Notes: generated by a model not told the origin, from the sequence alone. A stretch of DNA of 64,000 nt from Emticicia soli (GCF_037860775.1 NZ_JBBEWC010000007.1:186001-250000); one strand, 5' to 3'. Shown: positions 8,112 to 17,577, numbered from the stretch's first letter. Made by a program: numbers and translations.

Positions 8112-8900
8112 CTACTTTACTGATTTTAGATAAGTTTCGGCGAATCGTTGACCAATCAAGCGTTGTCCTTCTGAATTGAAATGAATAAAATCGCCTTTGT
8201 GTGTTAAATCTATTGTACTGATTAAATAACTATTGGGGTCATTGGCAACGTATTGCTTTATAATCTCGTTGATAGCATTCCATTCGGTAGGTGTTTTAGA
8301 GTAAGCACCTAATTCACCTATCAGAATAGGAAGTTTTAAATCGCCAACTTCTTTTCTGAAAATTCCGAAAAGCTTTGTAAGATTATCATTATATAAAGGA
8401 ATTGCTTTGGCATTTGCATCACTTTCGCCCTGATGCCATAAAATACCCTTTATTATACCTTGTGTTTTGGCAAAGGCTACTTTTTCTTTAAAGTTGCTCA
8501 ATAATTTTACATTTCTATGTACCGAGTCGCCCAGCCATTGTCTGCTAGAACTCCCACCAACAGCCGTAGGAATCAACAAAATTGTGATGTTATCGTGAAG
8601 GCTTTTTGTTAAGGTTTGAGCGAAAGATAGGCCGCAATCTACACCTTTCAGATTTGGTTCATAAAAATGGATAGGTTCTTTGGCTTTAACTATCTGGTTT
8701 TGGTTATTGATTGTTAAAATTCGGGCGTTCGTAATCGTATCCTGGGCCTCAACAATGCCTCTTCCAGCCATATTCGACTGCCCGGCCATTATAAATACCC
8801 AGGTTTCTTTCTGCTTTCTGGCATTATTTGCTGATTGGTGTTGTGGTTTACAGGCAAATATTACAAGCAAAACAGCAATGGCAACGTATAATTTTTTCAT
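8112..8900 (-). CDS. Lipoprotein SGNH carbohydrate esterase (sialate O-acetylesterase-like)
   Basis: A 262-residue esterase of the SASA/DUF303 (CE6-like) group. The N-terminus has a type II signal peptide with a lipobox ending at Cys17 (VIFAC). SGNH blocks are visible: nucleophile serine in IMAGQSNMAGRG, the GES block in LWHQGESDA, and a C-terminal catalytic pair near DFIHFNSEG. Such enzymes deacetylate plant polysaccharides or sialic acids; the actual substrate is not predictable here. Its ATG overlaps the stop of the upstream antiporter gene by four bases (ATGA), so the two are likely co-translated although functionally unrelated. Confidence 0.88.
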   Translation of the reverse strand: MKKLYVAIAVLLVIFACKPQHQSANNARKQKETWVFIMAGQSNMAGRGIVEAQDTITNARILTINNQNQIVKAKEPIHFYEPNLKGVDCGLSFAQTLTKSLHDNITILLIPTAVGGSSSRQWLGDSVHRNVKLLSNFKEKVAFAKTQGIIKGILWHQGESDANAKAIPLYNDNLTKLFGIFRKEVGDLKLPILIGELGAYSKTPTEWNAINEIIKQYVANDPNSYLISTIDLTHKGDFIHFNSEGQRLIGQRFAETYLKSVK

Positions 8901-10189
8901 ATTTTTGATTGTTGAAGTCTTTTTTCGATGCTATCAAGCACTTTAACAAGAAGAGGTAAAGTTAGTCCTTGAATTATAAGTGTGATTAAAACCACTACTA
9001 CCGAGATAAAAATAACAGGTTCGCGCTGTGTAAAAGGAGTCCCGTCGCTCAATACAAGTGGCAGAGAGAGTGCCGCTGCCAGCGATACAATACCTCGCAT
9101 GCCAGCCCAACCAATAATCAAGGAGTTTTTCCAGTCAATTTTTTCATCGGCATAAAGATTCGACCTGAAACCCACTATATTCTTGGTGCGTTTCTCAATA
9201 GATTTTTGCAAGTTTTTGCTGTGTGAAAACACCCAGAAGATTCGCAGAATAAGCATAATAAGGCTTATCAGAAAACTATAACCAATAAATGGCAGAAAGT
9301 CTTCGTGGTTGATGCTGTTGATTACATAAGGGAATTGCAAGCCAATAAGAATAAACACAAGCCCATTAAGCAGAAAAATAACTACATCCCAAAAAGATTT
9401 GTTTTGTTTCTTGGCTTCAGGCGAAACTAGTCTGCCAGAATGAACAGCCAAAGCAACACCCAAAACCACAACAGCTATTACGCCAGACACATGAAATTCT
9501 TCGGCTAGCAAGTAAGTAATAAACGGAGATATAACAATGGCACTAATGGCAATGAGGTTATTATTATAAACCCTTAGTAAGAAAATGGCTAATATTCTGC
9601 CAAAAAGCATGCCTACTACAACACCTCCGAGTGCAACAGTTAAAAACTGTACACCTGCTTTCCAGAAAACAAAACTTGTGCCTGTAATAGCGGCTACTGC
9701 AAATCTGTAAGCTATAAGGCCCGAAGCATCATTTACAAGGCTTTCGCCTTCAAGAATGGTAAGAGTACGGTGCGATAGCCCCAAGCCTTTGGTTACATTG
9801 GTAGCAGCAACAGCATCGGGCGGTGAAAGAATGGCACCTAATGCAAAAGCAATAGGCCAACTCATGCCGGGTATAAGGTAATGTGCCACCACCGCAATAG
9901 CGGTGGTGGTTAAAAATACCAATGGAATTGCCAAAGTGCCTACTGTTGCCAGATTACTCCGTAACTCTTTATATGAAATATTATAGGCGGCATCGAACAA
10001 AAGGGGGGGTAAAAAAATGAGGAAAATAATTTCAGGGTCTAAAATGATAGTAGGCATACTCGGTATAAATCCCATGCCAATACCCACACTAACCAGTAAA
10101 ATAGGGTAAGGGATTTTTATTCGGGTTGCAAGCGCCGACAAAACAATCATTAAACCCAGAATAAACAAAACTATGCTATAGTGTTCCAT
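8897..10189 (-). CDS. Na+/H+ antiporter, CPA1 family
   Basis: A 430-residue membrane protein with about 12 hydrophobic segments. Diagnostic CPA1 residues are present: the SPPDAVAATNV motif (about 124-134) and ESLVNDASGLI (about 149-159), which carries the ND ion-binding pair. The later GWAGMRGIVSLAAALSLP is also typical of NhaP/NHE relatives. It would exchange Na+ (or K+) for H+ at the inner membrane. It is separated from the 10316-13000 gene by a terminator-like hairpin and overlaps the downstream esterase by four bases. Confidence 0.92.
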   Translation of the reverse strand: MEHYSIVLFILGLMIVLSALATRIKIPYPILLVSVGIGMGFIPSMPTIILDPEIIFLIFLPPLLFDAAYNISYKELRSNLATVGTLAIPLVFLTTTAIAVVAHYLIPGMSWPIAFALGAILSPPDAVAATNVTKGLGLSHRTLTILEGESLVNDASGLIAYRFAVAAITGTSFVFWKAGVQFLTVALGGVVVGMLFGRILAIFLLRVYNNNLIAISAIVISPFITYLLAEEFHVSGVIAVVVLGVALAVHSGRLVSPEAKKQNKSFWDVVIFLLNGLVFILIGLQFPYVINSINHEDFLPFIGYSFLISLIMLILRIFWVFSHSKNLQKSIEKRTKNIVGFRSNLYADEKIDWKNSLIIGWAGMRGIVSLAAALSLPLVLSDGTPFTQREPVIFISVVVVLITLIIQGLTLPLLVKVLDSIEKRLQQSKI

Positions 10190-10200
10190 TTGTTGCTACG

Positions 10201-10224
10201 AAAAGACCCTGTTTAAACAGAGTC
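10201..10224 (-). terminator. Terminator-like hairpin after the plug-domain gene
   Basis: On the minus strand GACTCTG-TTTAAA-CAGGGTC forms a stem with one mismatch, followed by TTTT. An outer inverted repeat, GTAGCAA/TTGCTAC (10194-10200 and 10238-10244), brackets it. It would end the long upstream transcript before the antiporter. Confidence 0.55.
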
Positions 10225-10315
10225 AGAATAAGAAGTGGTAGCAAAGAAGAATAAAAATCAGTAAAAAGAAAAATTATGCATTAACCAAACTTCATGACTT
10301 AAGTATTTTTTAATC

Positions 10316-13000
10316 TTATTTTTTGGTAGTTATCACAATCACACCATTAGCGCCTCTTGCGCCAAAGGCTGCGCCACTGCTGTATTTTATTGCACCGAGG
10401 GTTTCAATATCTCTTACTTGCAATGTACTAAGTAAGTTATTTATCTGCGAGGCATCGTCGGTGAAATAATTATCGAGCAATAATGCCGCAGCTTGCATTC
10501 CGCTCTGGAAACTCATAGCGCTTGGGAATCCTATGAAATAATCACCTGTTTCAGGTTTTAATCTTACTGTCAAACTGGGGATTCGCCTTAGTAAATCAAA
10601 GATTGTAAGATTTTCGTCCTTTTCGTAAATCCGTACATTAAAATCAGTCGGAACGCTCGCATAGCTTTTTTCTTGTACTAACTCAACCTGAGAGCGATTA
10701 AGGCCTATGCCATTGGTGTTAAATCTATTACTACTATCGGCAACAAGTGGGCGATTACTGAGTTCTTCAAAAGTCTCAAAACTGGTTCTATCGGTACTTT
10801 GCTCGTTAAAAATAAAATCATTAGGTAAAGTACTTGATAGGCCTTCGTTGCTCCAGAAATCACGTAACTCTACATCGTTATAGTTGGTAATTGTGCCGTC
10901 TGCTGCAAATTCAAGCGAGAAATTAGGCAATACAATTTGCGAGCGTTTATAAGGATAGTCTTTAAAAGTTAGTTTTATAGGCTCGGTTCTTTTTGTTAAG
11001 AATATCAATAATGGTAATTCTGAATGCAAGTAAAACCGATTGGTTTGAGGGTCAAATTTGTACAAATCACTTGCTTTGCAGGGTATAAACGAGCCATTGG
11101 CTATCTGCGATTCTACTGTTACCAGGGCATCGTAATTGTCAAGAATAGAAGCCATTTTGAATACTTCAAACCCATTTTCTTTTAATTTGTTCTGGCTCAG
11201 CGAACTCAGAAAATACCTGAAACTTTCCTGATAAACTTTCAACTGATTTCTTTTCCAGATTAATGCTTGTTTGTTGTCGGTAGGCGTTAGTTTTTCAAAA
11301 AACATATCACCTTTAATAATACTACTATCTTTTCCGTCTGACTCAAAATGTGTTAGTTGATATGTAACAGCATACCCAAGTGCCTTATTGGTAATAAAAA
11401 GTGGTTTACTTGCCTTAGCTTTCAGTCTTTTGTTGCCATCTTGTTCAAAACTGATAAGCTCCGGGTTAGTAATTTCGCAACTCTCAGGAAACTGTGTTTT
11501 GCTTTGTATAACACTAGGGTCACCTAATAATACCTTCGAAAATATTTTCCAGTTCCGTTGAAACTCCTTGTCTTTCTCGTTTGAAGCCTGAAAATTATCT
11601 GCTTGTAGGCTGATTTTGTACTGATTGATATTTCCTTTCGTATCTATCTTATTTTTGGCGGTATAGAATTTCGGATGTGTTACCAGCAATTCAGGCTGTT
11701 TTAAAATATCAGGTACTTTTAAGGTAAAGCTACCATTGCTATTAGTTTTGGCCCCGTTCTGTGTCTGATTAATAAATACATCGGCAGATTCAACCGGAAT
11801 ACCATTAGCATCGGTTACTTTGCCGCTTATAAACCAAAATTTTTGTTCGTTCTCGGCATATAATCTCACCAGCGTTTCCGGTGAATTATTTTGATTAAGA
11901 ATATCGTCATCGGCATAGTCATCAGGTAAAAGGCTAGAGAAGCCCTCGTTACCCCAAAAATCCCGAAGAATCATGCCATTAGGCACTGTTACCCAGCCAT
12001 TCTGTGTAAATTCCAGCGAGCCATTGGGTAACACAATCTGCGAGAGTTTATAAGGATAATCGCTGAAGATTGGTAGGGTATTAAAATGATTTGTCAGAAA
12101 AACCAGCAATGGTTTATCTGAGTGAAGCGTGAAACGATTGCTTAGGCTATCAAAGCTGCAAATTTCGTTGACATTGCAATTAAACATGATACTGTCTCTT
12201 AGCTCTTTATACACGCTGCTGCGCCCAAGATAAGTATCTTTTATTTTTTTTTCTTTAAATACTTCAAAACCATTTTGATGCAATTTGTTTTGGCTCAACG
12301 AGACCAGAAAGTTTCGGAACGAATGCCTATAAGCCCTTTTTCTTAATTTGTTCCATCGTTTTTCTTGCCTTTCATCTTTCGATGTAAGTGTTTCAAAAAA
12401 CTTATCTCCTGCAAAAAACGTAAGCTTACCATCAGAAATAAACGTTTCCATCTGAAACATAATCTTATAACCTAAACCATTGTTCTGGACAAAAATAGGT
12501 TCGTTGGCTGTGGCTATTACATTTTTCTTTTTATCGTAGGTAAGTTTAATAGCATCAGGGTTTAGTATCTCGCAATCAGTCGTAAATTGCGAATCTCCCA
12601 GCAAGCCATCTTTAAAAATCCGCCATTTTTTTTTCCAGTCCTTATCTCGTTTGGCTGTTATTTTTACCTCTTTCAATAGAGTTGAGCCCTCAAGTATAAA
12701 CACAATGGTTTTGTTCATTTCCTGCGGTGTAAGAACCTTTTTTATGCTATTATAGCCGATAAACGAAACCACGATCTCGACCCGCTGAATGGTTTTAGGA
12801 ACAGTTAACAGAAAACTGCCATCGGCTTTAGTAGTTGTACCGATTGATGTATTATTGACATACACATTTACAAACTCAAGCGGAGCTTTGGTGGCTTCCA
12901 GAACTTTCCCCCGAACCGTCCAGGTATTGCTTTGTGCATGAGCAATAAGGCTACCACTCAATAACAAAGTTAAAACGCCAAGTAATACACGATTTATCAT
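10316..13000 (-). CDS. Duplicated carboxypeptidase-regulatory-domain protein ending in a TonB plug domain
   Basis: An 894-residue exported protein (signal peptide about 1-22, ending AHA-QS). It is an internal tandem duplication: each half has a CarboxypepD_reg-like domain (about 27-113 and 393-465) and then a conserved unknown unit (about 120-370 and 475-735). Both units share (K/N)W(R/K)IF, LLGD, FRxFLxSLSQNKL, NGFEVFK, DYPYK, SQIVLPN and LRDFWxNEGxSS. The last 100 residues resemble a TonB-receptor plug (PSLTVRLKP ... GARGANGVIVITTKK), but the protein stops where a beta-barrel would begin. I do not know its function; a surface or outer-membrane scaffold is plausible. It starts just after a minus-strand -7 box (13041-13048). 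Confidence 0.85.
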   Translation of the reverse strand: MINRVLLGVLTLLLSGSLIAHAQSNTWTVRGKVLEATKAPLEFVNVYVNNTSIGTTTKADGSFLLTVPKTIQRVEIVVSFIGYNSIKKVLTPQEMNKTIVFILEGSTLLKEVKITAKRDKDWKKKWRIFKDGLLGDSQFTTDCEILNPDAIKLTYDKKKNVIATANEPIFVQNNGLGYKIMFQMETFISDGKLTFFAGDKFFETLTSKDERQEKRWNKLRKRAYRHSFRNFLVSLSQNKLHQNGFEVFKEKKIKDTYLGRSSVYKELRDSIMFNCNVNEICSFDSLSNRFTLHSDKPLLVFLTNHFNTLPIFSDYPYKLSQIVLPNGSLEFTQNGWVTVPNGMILRDFWGNEGFSSLLPDDYADDDILNQNNSPETLVRLYAENEQKFWFISGKVTDANGIPVESADVFINQTQNGAKTNSNGSFTLKVPDILKQPELLVTHPKFYTAKNKIDTKGNINQYKISLQADNFQASNEKDKEFQRNWKIFSKVLLGDPSVIQSKTQFPESCEITNPELISFEQDGNKRLKAKASKPLFITNKALGYAVTYQLTHFESDGKDSSIIKGDMFFEKLTPTDNKQALIWKRNQLKVYQESFRYFLSSLSQNKLKENGFEVFKMASILDNYDALVTVESQIANGSFIPCKASDLYKFDPQTNRFYLHSELPLLIFLTKRTEPIKLTFKDYPYKRSQIVLPNFSLEFAADGTITNYNDVELRDFWSNEGLSSTLPNDFIFNEQSTDRTSFETFEELSNRPLVADSSNRFNTNGIGLNRSQVELVQEKSYASVPTDFNVRIYEKDENLTIFDLLRRIPSLTVRLKPETGDYFIGFPSAMSFQSGMQAAALLLDNYFTDDASQINNLLSTLQVRDIETLGAIKYSSGAAFGARGANGVIVITTKK

Positions 13001-13040
13001 TCGGGGTATTTGAAATGTCTGATTTTTTATGAGTATAGTT

Positions 13041-13048
13041 CAAATATA
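13041..13048 (-). promoter_or_regulatory. Bacteroidota -7 box candidate for the plug-domain gene
   Basis: On the minus strand TATATTTG matches TAnnTTTG. It lies 41 bases upstream of the start at 13000, giving a leader of about 33 bases. The -33 box is not obvious. Confidence 0.45.
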
Positions 13049-13250
13049 GTTAAATCTTAACTTATGAGGAGAGATTAGCTGCTATCTTTTTATCTAGTCG
13101 TTTTTTTACGAGTATTTGGCGTTATTTTCCATGTGCTTTGCACGTTTTTAACAGAATTTTGTAGCATACGAATCAATGCCATGAATAAACACAGATTGAA
13201 CAAAATTGAAAAACTGTTTTCTTTCAATACCCTATAAGCTAAAAACTAAC

Positions 13251-14978
13251 ATGAAAACCATTGTTTTTATACTGCTTTGTCAATTAATGTGTTGCTCACT
13301 TTATAGCCAGTCAATTCCTGCTTTTCCCGGAGCCGAGGGCTTTGGTGCATCGGCCTCGGGTGGGCGAGGCGGGCAGGTTATTTATGTAACTAATCTAAAT
13401 TGCAGTGGGGCAGGGTCATTAGCAGCGGCTTTGCAGGTGGTTGGCAAAAAGTACATTTTGTTTAAAGTGAGTGGTGTTATCCCATGTGCAGCAGAGGTTT
13501 TTCAGGGCGATGTATATATTGCAGGGCAAACCTCACCAAGTGGTGTAATTGTGCGGGGAATTATACTGGATGAAATTTATGAAACCAATACAAATGCGAA
13601 GAACGTAATTATAAGACATTTACGTTCAAGGCCAAAGTTAGGCACAAATCTACCTAATCAAGGGTATGTGCTTGATGATGGCCTGCGGCTCGATGGTGCA
13701 TCTAATGTAATTGTAGACCATTGCTCGTTTGCCAATGCGGTTGATGAAGCCGTTCAGATTTCAAATTCAAAGAACATTACGATACAAAATAGTCAATTGG
13801 CCGAAACATTAGGTGAGCATTATGCTTTAGGAGGAATGCTGATTAATTATAGCGAAGAAGGGCACGAACAAGACAACATCAGTATTCATCATAATGTATG
13901 GAATAGGATAGGCGGGAGAATGCCAGAACTTTCGTGTGAATCACCACATTGCAGAAATCGCACCCTGAACTTTGAGATTTCTAATAATCTATTCTGGGAT
14001 CAACAGATTCAGACCTGGTATAATCCGTGTACACAAGGTGGTGATGGCTGCCGGGATTTTCATCTCAATCTCAATTTCGTTAATAATCGCACCATAGCTC
14101 GTAGTACTTACACAGGCCCTATGGCTTCTTTTGATATGTTGGCTAATGCGAGTAATAAGCTTTTTGTGAGTGGTAATAGTATGAACCAATACGCCAATTT
14201 TACCGATTATCAGTTGTTTTATTGCTGTAATGATTTTAATTCCAGTGCACCAAATACTAATCAAGGTGCGGCTATGCATTTAGGTGCAAGGCATAATTTT
14301 CCTGCCATTAGCTATACGCCATCTGCACAATTACTTACCTATGCGGTTGAGAACGTAGGGGCGTTTCCGAGAGACCCAATGGACAGGCGCTTGCTGAATC
14401 CACTCAAAAACAATGCGATTAATAACCAAGCCATTAACGGGACTGACTATTACAACGATGCTTTTCTGACCGACCCTGCGCAAAATGCACCAATAGATAC
14501 AGATAACGACGGCATGCCTGATGCGTGGGAAACAGCCAATGGCTTGAATCCTAATGTGCAAGACCATAATGGTACGCAATTATCAAAGAAATTCACGGGT
14601 ATAGAGGGTTATACTAATCTGGAATGCTACTTGAATGAATTGTCGGACAAGATAGTCGGAAAAAAAAACATTATCGTTGACCCTGGTGGTGGTACTACCA
14701 TTACCGGTGTTGAGTTAAATGCAGATGAACGAATTGCGGTGGTGATTTCTCCGAATCCTGCTGATGCAGGCATCACTATTCATTTAAAAGGAGAGGTGGA
14801 TCAGAACTGGCGTTTCGAGCTGATAGATCTAGCAGGTAAAACGCTAATGCATGAAAACGATATTTCAGCGCAAAGTATAAATATTTATCTACCACGTTTA
14901 ATAGTCAGTGGGGTTTATTTCATTAAAATACACTTGCAAGACAGGCTTATTGAAAAGAAAATTGTTGTAATCAGGTAG
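13251..14978 (+). CDS. Secreted pectate lyase with type IX secretion sorting domain
   Basis: A 575-residue polysaccharide lyase of the pectate-lyase beta-helix type. After a signal peptide (cleavage near SLYSQ-S) comes FPGAEGFGASASGGRGG, the usual beginning of bacterial PL1-like lyases, and a beta-helix with VIIRHLRSRP and NVIVDHCSFANAVDEAVQI. A calcium-binding-type segment (DTDNDGMPDAWE) follows, and the last 80 residues (SPNPADAGITIHL ... GVYFIKIHLQDRLIEKKIVV) form a T9SS type A sorting domain. It is therefore exported through the outer membrane to act on pectin-like polymers. The ATG at 13251 is chosen because the signal peptide starts there; an earlier in-frame ATG at 13206 adds 15 residues with no role. 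Confidence 0.92.
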   Translation: MKTIVFILLCQLMCCSLYSQSIPAFPGAEGFGASASGGRGGQVIYVTNLNCSGAGSLAAALQVVGKKYILFKVSGVIPCAAEVFQGDVYIAGQTSPSGVIVRGIILDEIYETNTNAKNVIIRHLRSRPKLGTNLPNQGYVLDDGLRLDGASNVIVDHCSFANAVDEAVQISNSKNITIQNSQLAETLGEHYALGGMLINYSEEGHEQDNISIHHNVWNRIGGRMPELSCESPHCRNRTLNFEISNNLFWDQQIQTWYNPCTQGGDGCRDFHLNLNFVNNRTIARSTYTGPMASFDMLANASNKLFVSGNSMNQYANFTDYQLFYCCNDFNSSAPNTNQGAAMHLGARHNFPAISYTPSAQLLTYAVENVGAFPRDPMDRRLLNPLKNNAINNQAINGTDYYNDAFLTDPAQNAPIDTDNDGMPDAWETANGLNPNVQDHNGTQLSKKFTGIEGYTNLECYLNELSDKIVGKKNIIVDPGGGTTITGVELNADERIAVVISPNPADAGITIHLKGEVDQNWRFELIDLAGKTLMHENDISAQSINIYLPRLIVSGVYFIKIHLQDRLIEKKIVVIR

Positions 14979-15021
14979 TTTCGCAAAAAGTAAACCGATT
15001 GTTTATGACGGAACTATCACC

Positions 15022-15056
15022 AAGAAGGGCTTAGCTGGGCTGAGTCCTTTCTTTGC
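15022..15056 (+). terminator. Weak terminator after the pectate lyase
   Basis: AAGAAGGGCTTAG, a short loop, then CTGAGTCCTTTCTT forms an imperfect hairpin about 45 bases past the stop codon. The following T-run is short. Confidence 0.4.
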
Positions 15057-15189
15057 TTAAAATAAATCAAATAAATATTGGAAATATCATATATGTTTCT
15101 TATGTTTAAATCAATATAATTAAGTGATGATACCCTAAACAGAAGTTTTCGCAGACAAATTTTTATTAGACTTTAAAATTTTTCTAATC

Positions 15190-15732
15190 ATGAAAACGAA
15201 TTTGTTATCGCTTATGCTGATTTCAGCAATTGCTTACGCCTGCCAGACAGCCAATTCGTCTACGACTGGTTTCACTGACCTCGAAAAAGAGAAAAAAGAA
15301 ATCATGGCTGTTATTCAATCCGAAACTGATTGTTTTTTTAAGAGAGATTATAATTGTTGGCAAAACCAATTTGCTCACTCTGACTATTCGTATCAGGCTT
15401 GGAGTAACGCCGATGGAACTTTTGATGCCAGCGTAGGTTGGGAAAGTATCAATAAAAACCTCGGCAAGTTTATAAAAGAAAATCCTGCTGAAAAAGAAGA
15501 GGCAGGTAATAGCCACCCAATTGTGAAACGTGAAAATGTGCGTTTCAAATTCTACGGAAACAATGCCGCTCATCTTACCTGGGACCAATACAATAGCGAC
15601 CGTAACCAGAAGTATTTCTTGCAGAGTAAAGAAGTACGCTTGATGGAAAAACTCAACGGGCAATGGAAAATTGTGAATGTTTCAGCATTCTGGAATTATA
15701 AAAACAAAATTCCATTGGCACAGATTCAGTAA
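15190..15732 (+). CDS. NTF2/SnoaL-like lipoprotein
   Basis: A 180-residue lipoprotein: the N-terminus MKTNLLSLMLISAIAYAC is a type II signal peptide with Cys18 as the acylation site. The mature part starts with a charged helix (LEKEKKEIMAVIQSETDCFFKRDY) and continues as a small alpha+beta fold ending RLMEKLNGQWKIVNVSAFW, the typical last strand of SnoaL/DUF4440-type NTF2 folds. No catalytic residues can be named. It stands alone between two terminators. Confidence 0.75.
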   Translation: MKTNLLSLMLISAIAYACQTANSSTTGFTDLEKEKKEIMAVIQSETDCFFKRDYNCWQNQFAHSDYSYQAWSNADGTFDASVGWESINKNLGKFIKENPAEKEEAGNSHPIVKRENVRFKFYGNNAAHLTWDQYNSDRNQKYFLQSKEVRLMEKLNGQWKIVNVSAFWNYKNKIPLAQIQ

Positions 15733-15748
15733 TATTAATCTTACTATC

Positions 15749-15779
15749 AGGAGGCTTTGAAAGAAGCCTCTTTTGTTTT
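15749..15779 (+). terminator. Rho-independent terminator
   Basis: AGGAGGCTTT-GAAA-GAAGCCTC is followed by TTTTGTTTT, 17 bases after the NTF2-like gene. Confidence 0.8.
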
Positions 15780-15856
15780 ATAATTAATGCTTGAAGTTCG
15801 GGCTACCTGACCGTTTTTTTCTTTACATTTGGAACTAAAATAAATACAAATACATT

Positions 15857-15875
15857 ATCTACTAAACTAGTAGAT
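15857..15875. promoter_or_regulatory. Perfect palindrome upstream of the peroxiredoxin gene
   Basis: ATCTACTA-AAC-TAGTAGAT is a perfect 8+3+8 inverted repeat, 47 bases before the peroxiredoxin ATG. Symmetry and length fit a dimeric repressor or activator site. A -7-like TACATTTG lies just upstream at 15824-15831. The regulator is unknown; an oxidative- or sulfur-stress regulator is a guess from the gene controlled. Confidence 0.55.
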
Positions 15876-15921
15876 TATTGTCGCTATTAAATATTATTCA
15901 TCTTTTTAAAATATAAAGCTT

Positions 15922-16557
15922 ATGTCACTTAGATTAGGAGATATCGCACCTGACTTCACAGCAGAAACCACACAGGGAACAATCAATTTTCATGAATGGC
16001 TCGGAAACTCATGGGGCTTATTGTTTTCACATCCGGCCGATTTTACACCTGTTTGTACAACCGAATTAGGCAAAACAGCACTTTTAAGAGGTGAGTTCGA
16101 AAGAAGAAATGTAAAAGTTATTGCTGTTTCAGTTGATGATTTAGATTCTCATAACAAATGGGTGCCAGATATTCAGGAAGTAAACAATGTTGAGGTTAAT
16201 TTTCCTATCATTGCCGACGGAGACCGTAACGTGGCTACATTATACGATATGATTCACCCAAATGCTTCTGAAAAAGCAACAGTGCGCTCAGTATTTGTTA
16301 TCGGGCCAGATAAAAAAATCAAATTGACTTTAACATATCCTGCCTCAACAGGCCGTAATTTCCAGGAGATTCTAAGAGTTATCGATTCTCTTCAATTAAC
16401 TGCCAATTATCAGGTTGCTACACCAGCCGATTGGAAAGATGGTGATGATACCATTGTAGTACCTGCGGTGTCAACAGAAGATGCGATTGCTAAATTCCCG
16501 AAAGGTGTAAACGTGGTAAAACCTTACTTGAGATACACTCCGCAACCGAATAAATAA
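15922..16557 (+). CDS. 1-Cys peroxiredoxin (Prx6/AhpC-TSA family)
   Basis: A 211-residue cytosolic thiol peroxidase that reduces H2O2 and organic or lipid hydroperoxides. The catalytic motif is HPADFTPVCTTE, with Thr42 and the peroxidatic Cys45; no resolving cysteine is seen, which together with the long C-terminal domain (PADWKDGDDTIVVP, then KPYLRYTPQP) places it in the Prx6 group. It sits between two terminators and so is monocistronic, behind the palindrome at 15857-15875. Confidence 0.95.
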   Translation: MSLRLGDIAPDFTAETTQGTINFHEWLGNSWGLLFSHPADFTPVCTTELGKTALLRGEFERRNVKVIAVSVDDLDSHNKWVPDIQEVNNVEVNFPIIADGDRNVATLYDMIHPNASEKATVRSVFVIGPDKKIKLTLTYPASTGRNFQEILRVIDSLQLTANYQVATPADWKDGDDTIVVPAVSTEDAIAKFPKGVNVVKPYLRYTPQPNK

Positions 16558-16583
16558 GATTCGCTGAAATACATTTTTCTCAG

Positions 16584-16619
16584 AAAACCGAAAGCAAAAA
16601 CTTTCGGTTTTTATTTTTT
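16584..16619 (+). terminator. Rho-independent terminator
   Basis: AAAACCGAAAG-CAAAAA-CTTTCGGTTTT followed by T-rich sequence, about 27 bases after the peroxiredoxin stop codon. Confidence 0.85.
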
Positions 16620-16691
16620 GATTATTTTTGCACAATATTTGCGATAAGAATAGCATTAGAATTATCGATAAAGACTTCGCTATTGCGTCTA

Positions 16692-17501
16692 ATGAAAAGA
16701 AAGAAAAAGACCCTGATACAGCCAGCCGCTAATCAACAAAAACCGTTGGTAAAGCGATTATTCAATCTAAAGACACTCTATGCTTTTGTTGTTATTGCGC
16801 TTATCATCTTATATCCGGTTTATGTAAGCGATGGACAGAAATGGACTTATATTGACAGCTTTGGCATTAAAGTACCTTTGCGCTATACACTCCATGGTAT
16901 TGATGTATCGCACCATAATAAAAAGATTGATTGGCATAAAGTAAAAAATAGTAACGAAAACGTAGGTGTGAGTTTTTGCTTTATTAAAGCCACCGAAGGA
17001 ACAGACCTGAAAGACAAAGATTTTAAGTATAACTGGAAAGAAGCCAAAAAGGCTGGTTTAAGAAGAGGGGCTTACCATTTTTATGTTCCGTGGGCTGACC
17101 CCGTGCTTCAAGCAAAAAACTTTATAAATACAGTCTCGCTCGAAGAGGGTGACTTTGTTCCGGTGATAGATTTTGAAATACAAGGTCTCAACAAAAAAGT
17201 AAGACAGAACCTGGTGGCCAATGTAACCACATTTGCCGAACGGCTGAAAAGCCATTATGGTGTTACACCCATTATTTATACAAACAGGCACATTTATCGT
17301 CAATATATAAAAGGTAATTTTGATTCTTACCCACTTTGGATGTCAGATTATGACAGCCGAAAACTAGAAGGATACGAGAATTCGAAGCTAATGCTATGGC
17401 AACACAGCACCAATGGCCGCCTTGATGGCATCAGCGGTGATGTAGATTTTAATGTTTTTGTAGCATCTAAAAGTCATTTAGACGATATTTGCGTAAAATA
17501 A
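16692..17501 (+). CDS. GH25 family lysozyme, membrane-anchored
   Basis: A 269-residue N-acetylmuramidase-like protein. A basic start (MKRKKKT) and one hydrophobic helix (about 29-50, LYAFVVIALIILYPVYVS) suggest an inner-membrane anchor with the enzyme in the periplasm. The GH25 signature is clear: GIDVSHHNKKIDWHKVK, CFIKATEGTDLKD, GAYHFY, and the catalytic DxE in VIDFEIQG. It could cut muramic acid-GlcNAc bonds in peptidoglycan during remodelling. The ATG at 16692 is preferred to a TTG nine bases upstream. No partner gene adjoins it. Confidence 0.9.
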   Translation: MKRKKKTLIQPAANQQKPLVKRLFNLKTLYAFVVIALIILYPVYVSDGQKWTYIDSFGIKVPLRYTLHGIDVSHHNKKIDWHKVKNSNENVGVSFCFIKATEGTDLKDKDFKYNWKEAKKAGLRRGAYHFYVPWADPVLQAKNFINTVSLEEGDFVPVIDFEIQGLNKKVRQNLVANVTTFAERLKSHYGVTPIIYTNRHIYRQYIKGNFDSYPLWMSDYDSRKLEGYENSKLMLWQHSTNGRLDGISGDVDFNVFVASKSHLDDICVK

Positions 17502-17577
17502 AGCCTATTCCTACCCCTTTAAGGAAAAATACTAATCAAATCAAGACCTCACGTTAGGGGACGGAGGTATTTATACT

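Noticed and set aside
15223..15663. 146-residue antisense frame over the NTF2-like lipoprotein
   Set aside because: The plus-strand frame has a lipoprotein signal and a domain; the antisense frame has no start context, domain or promoter.
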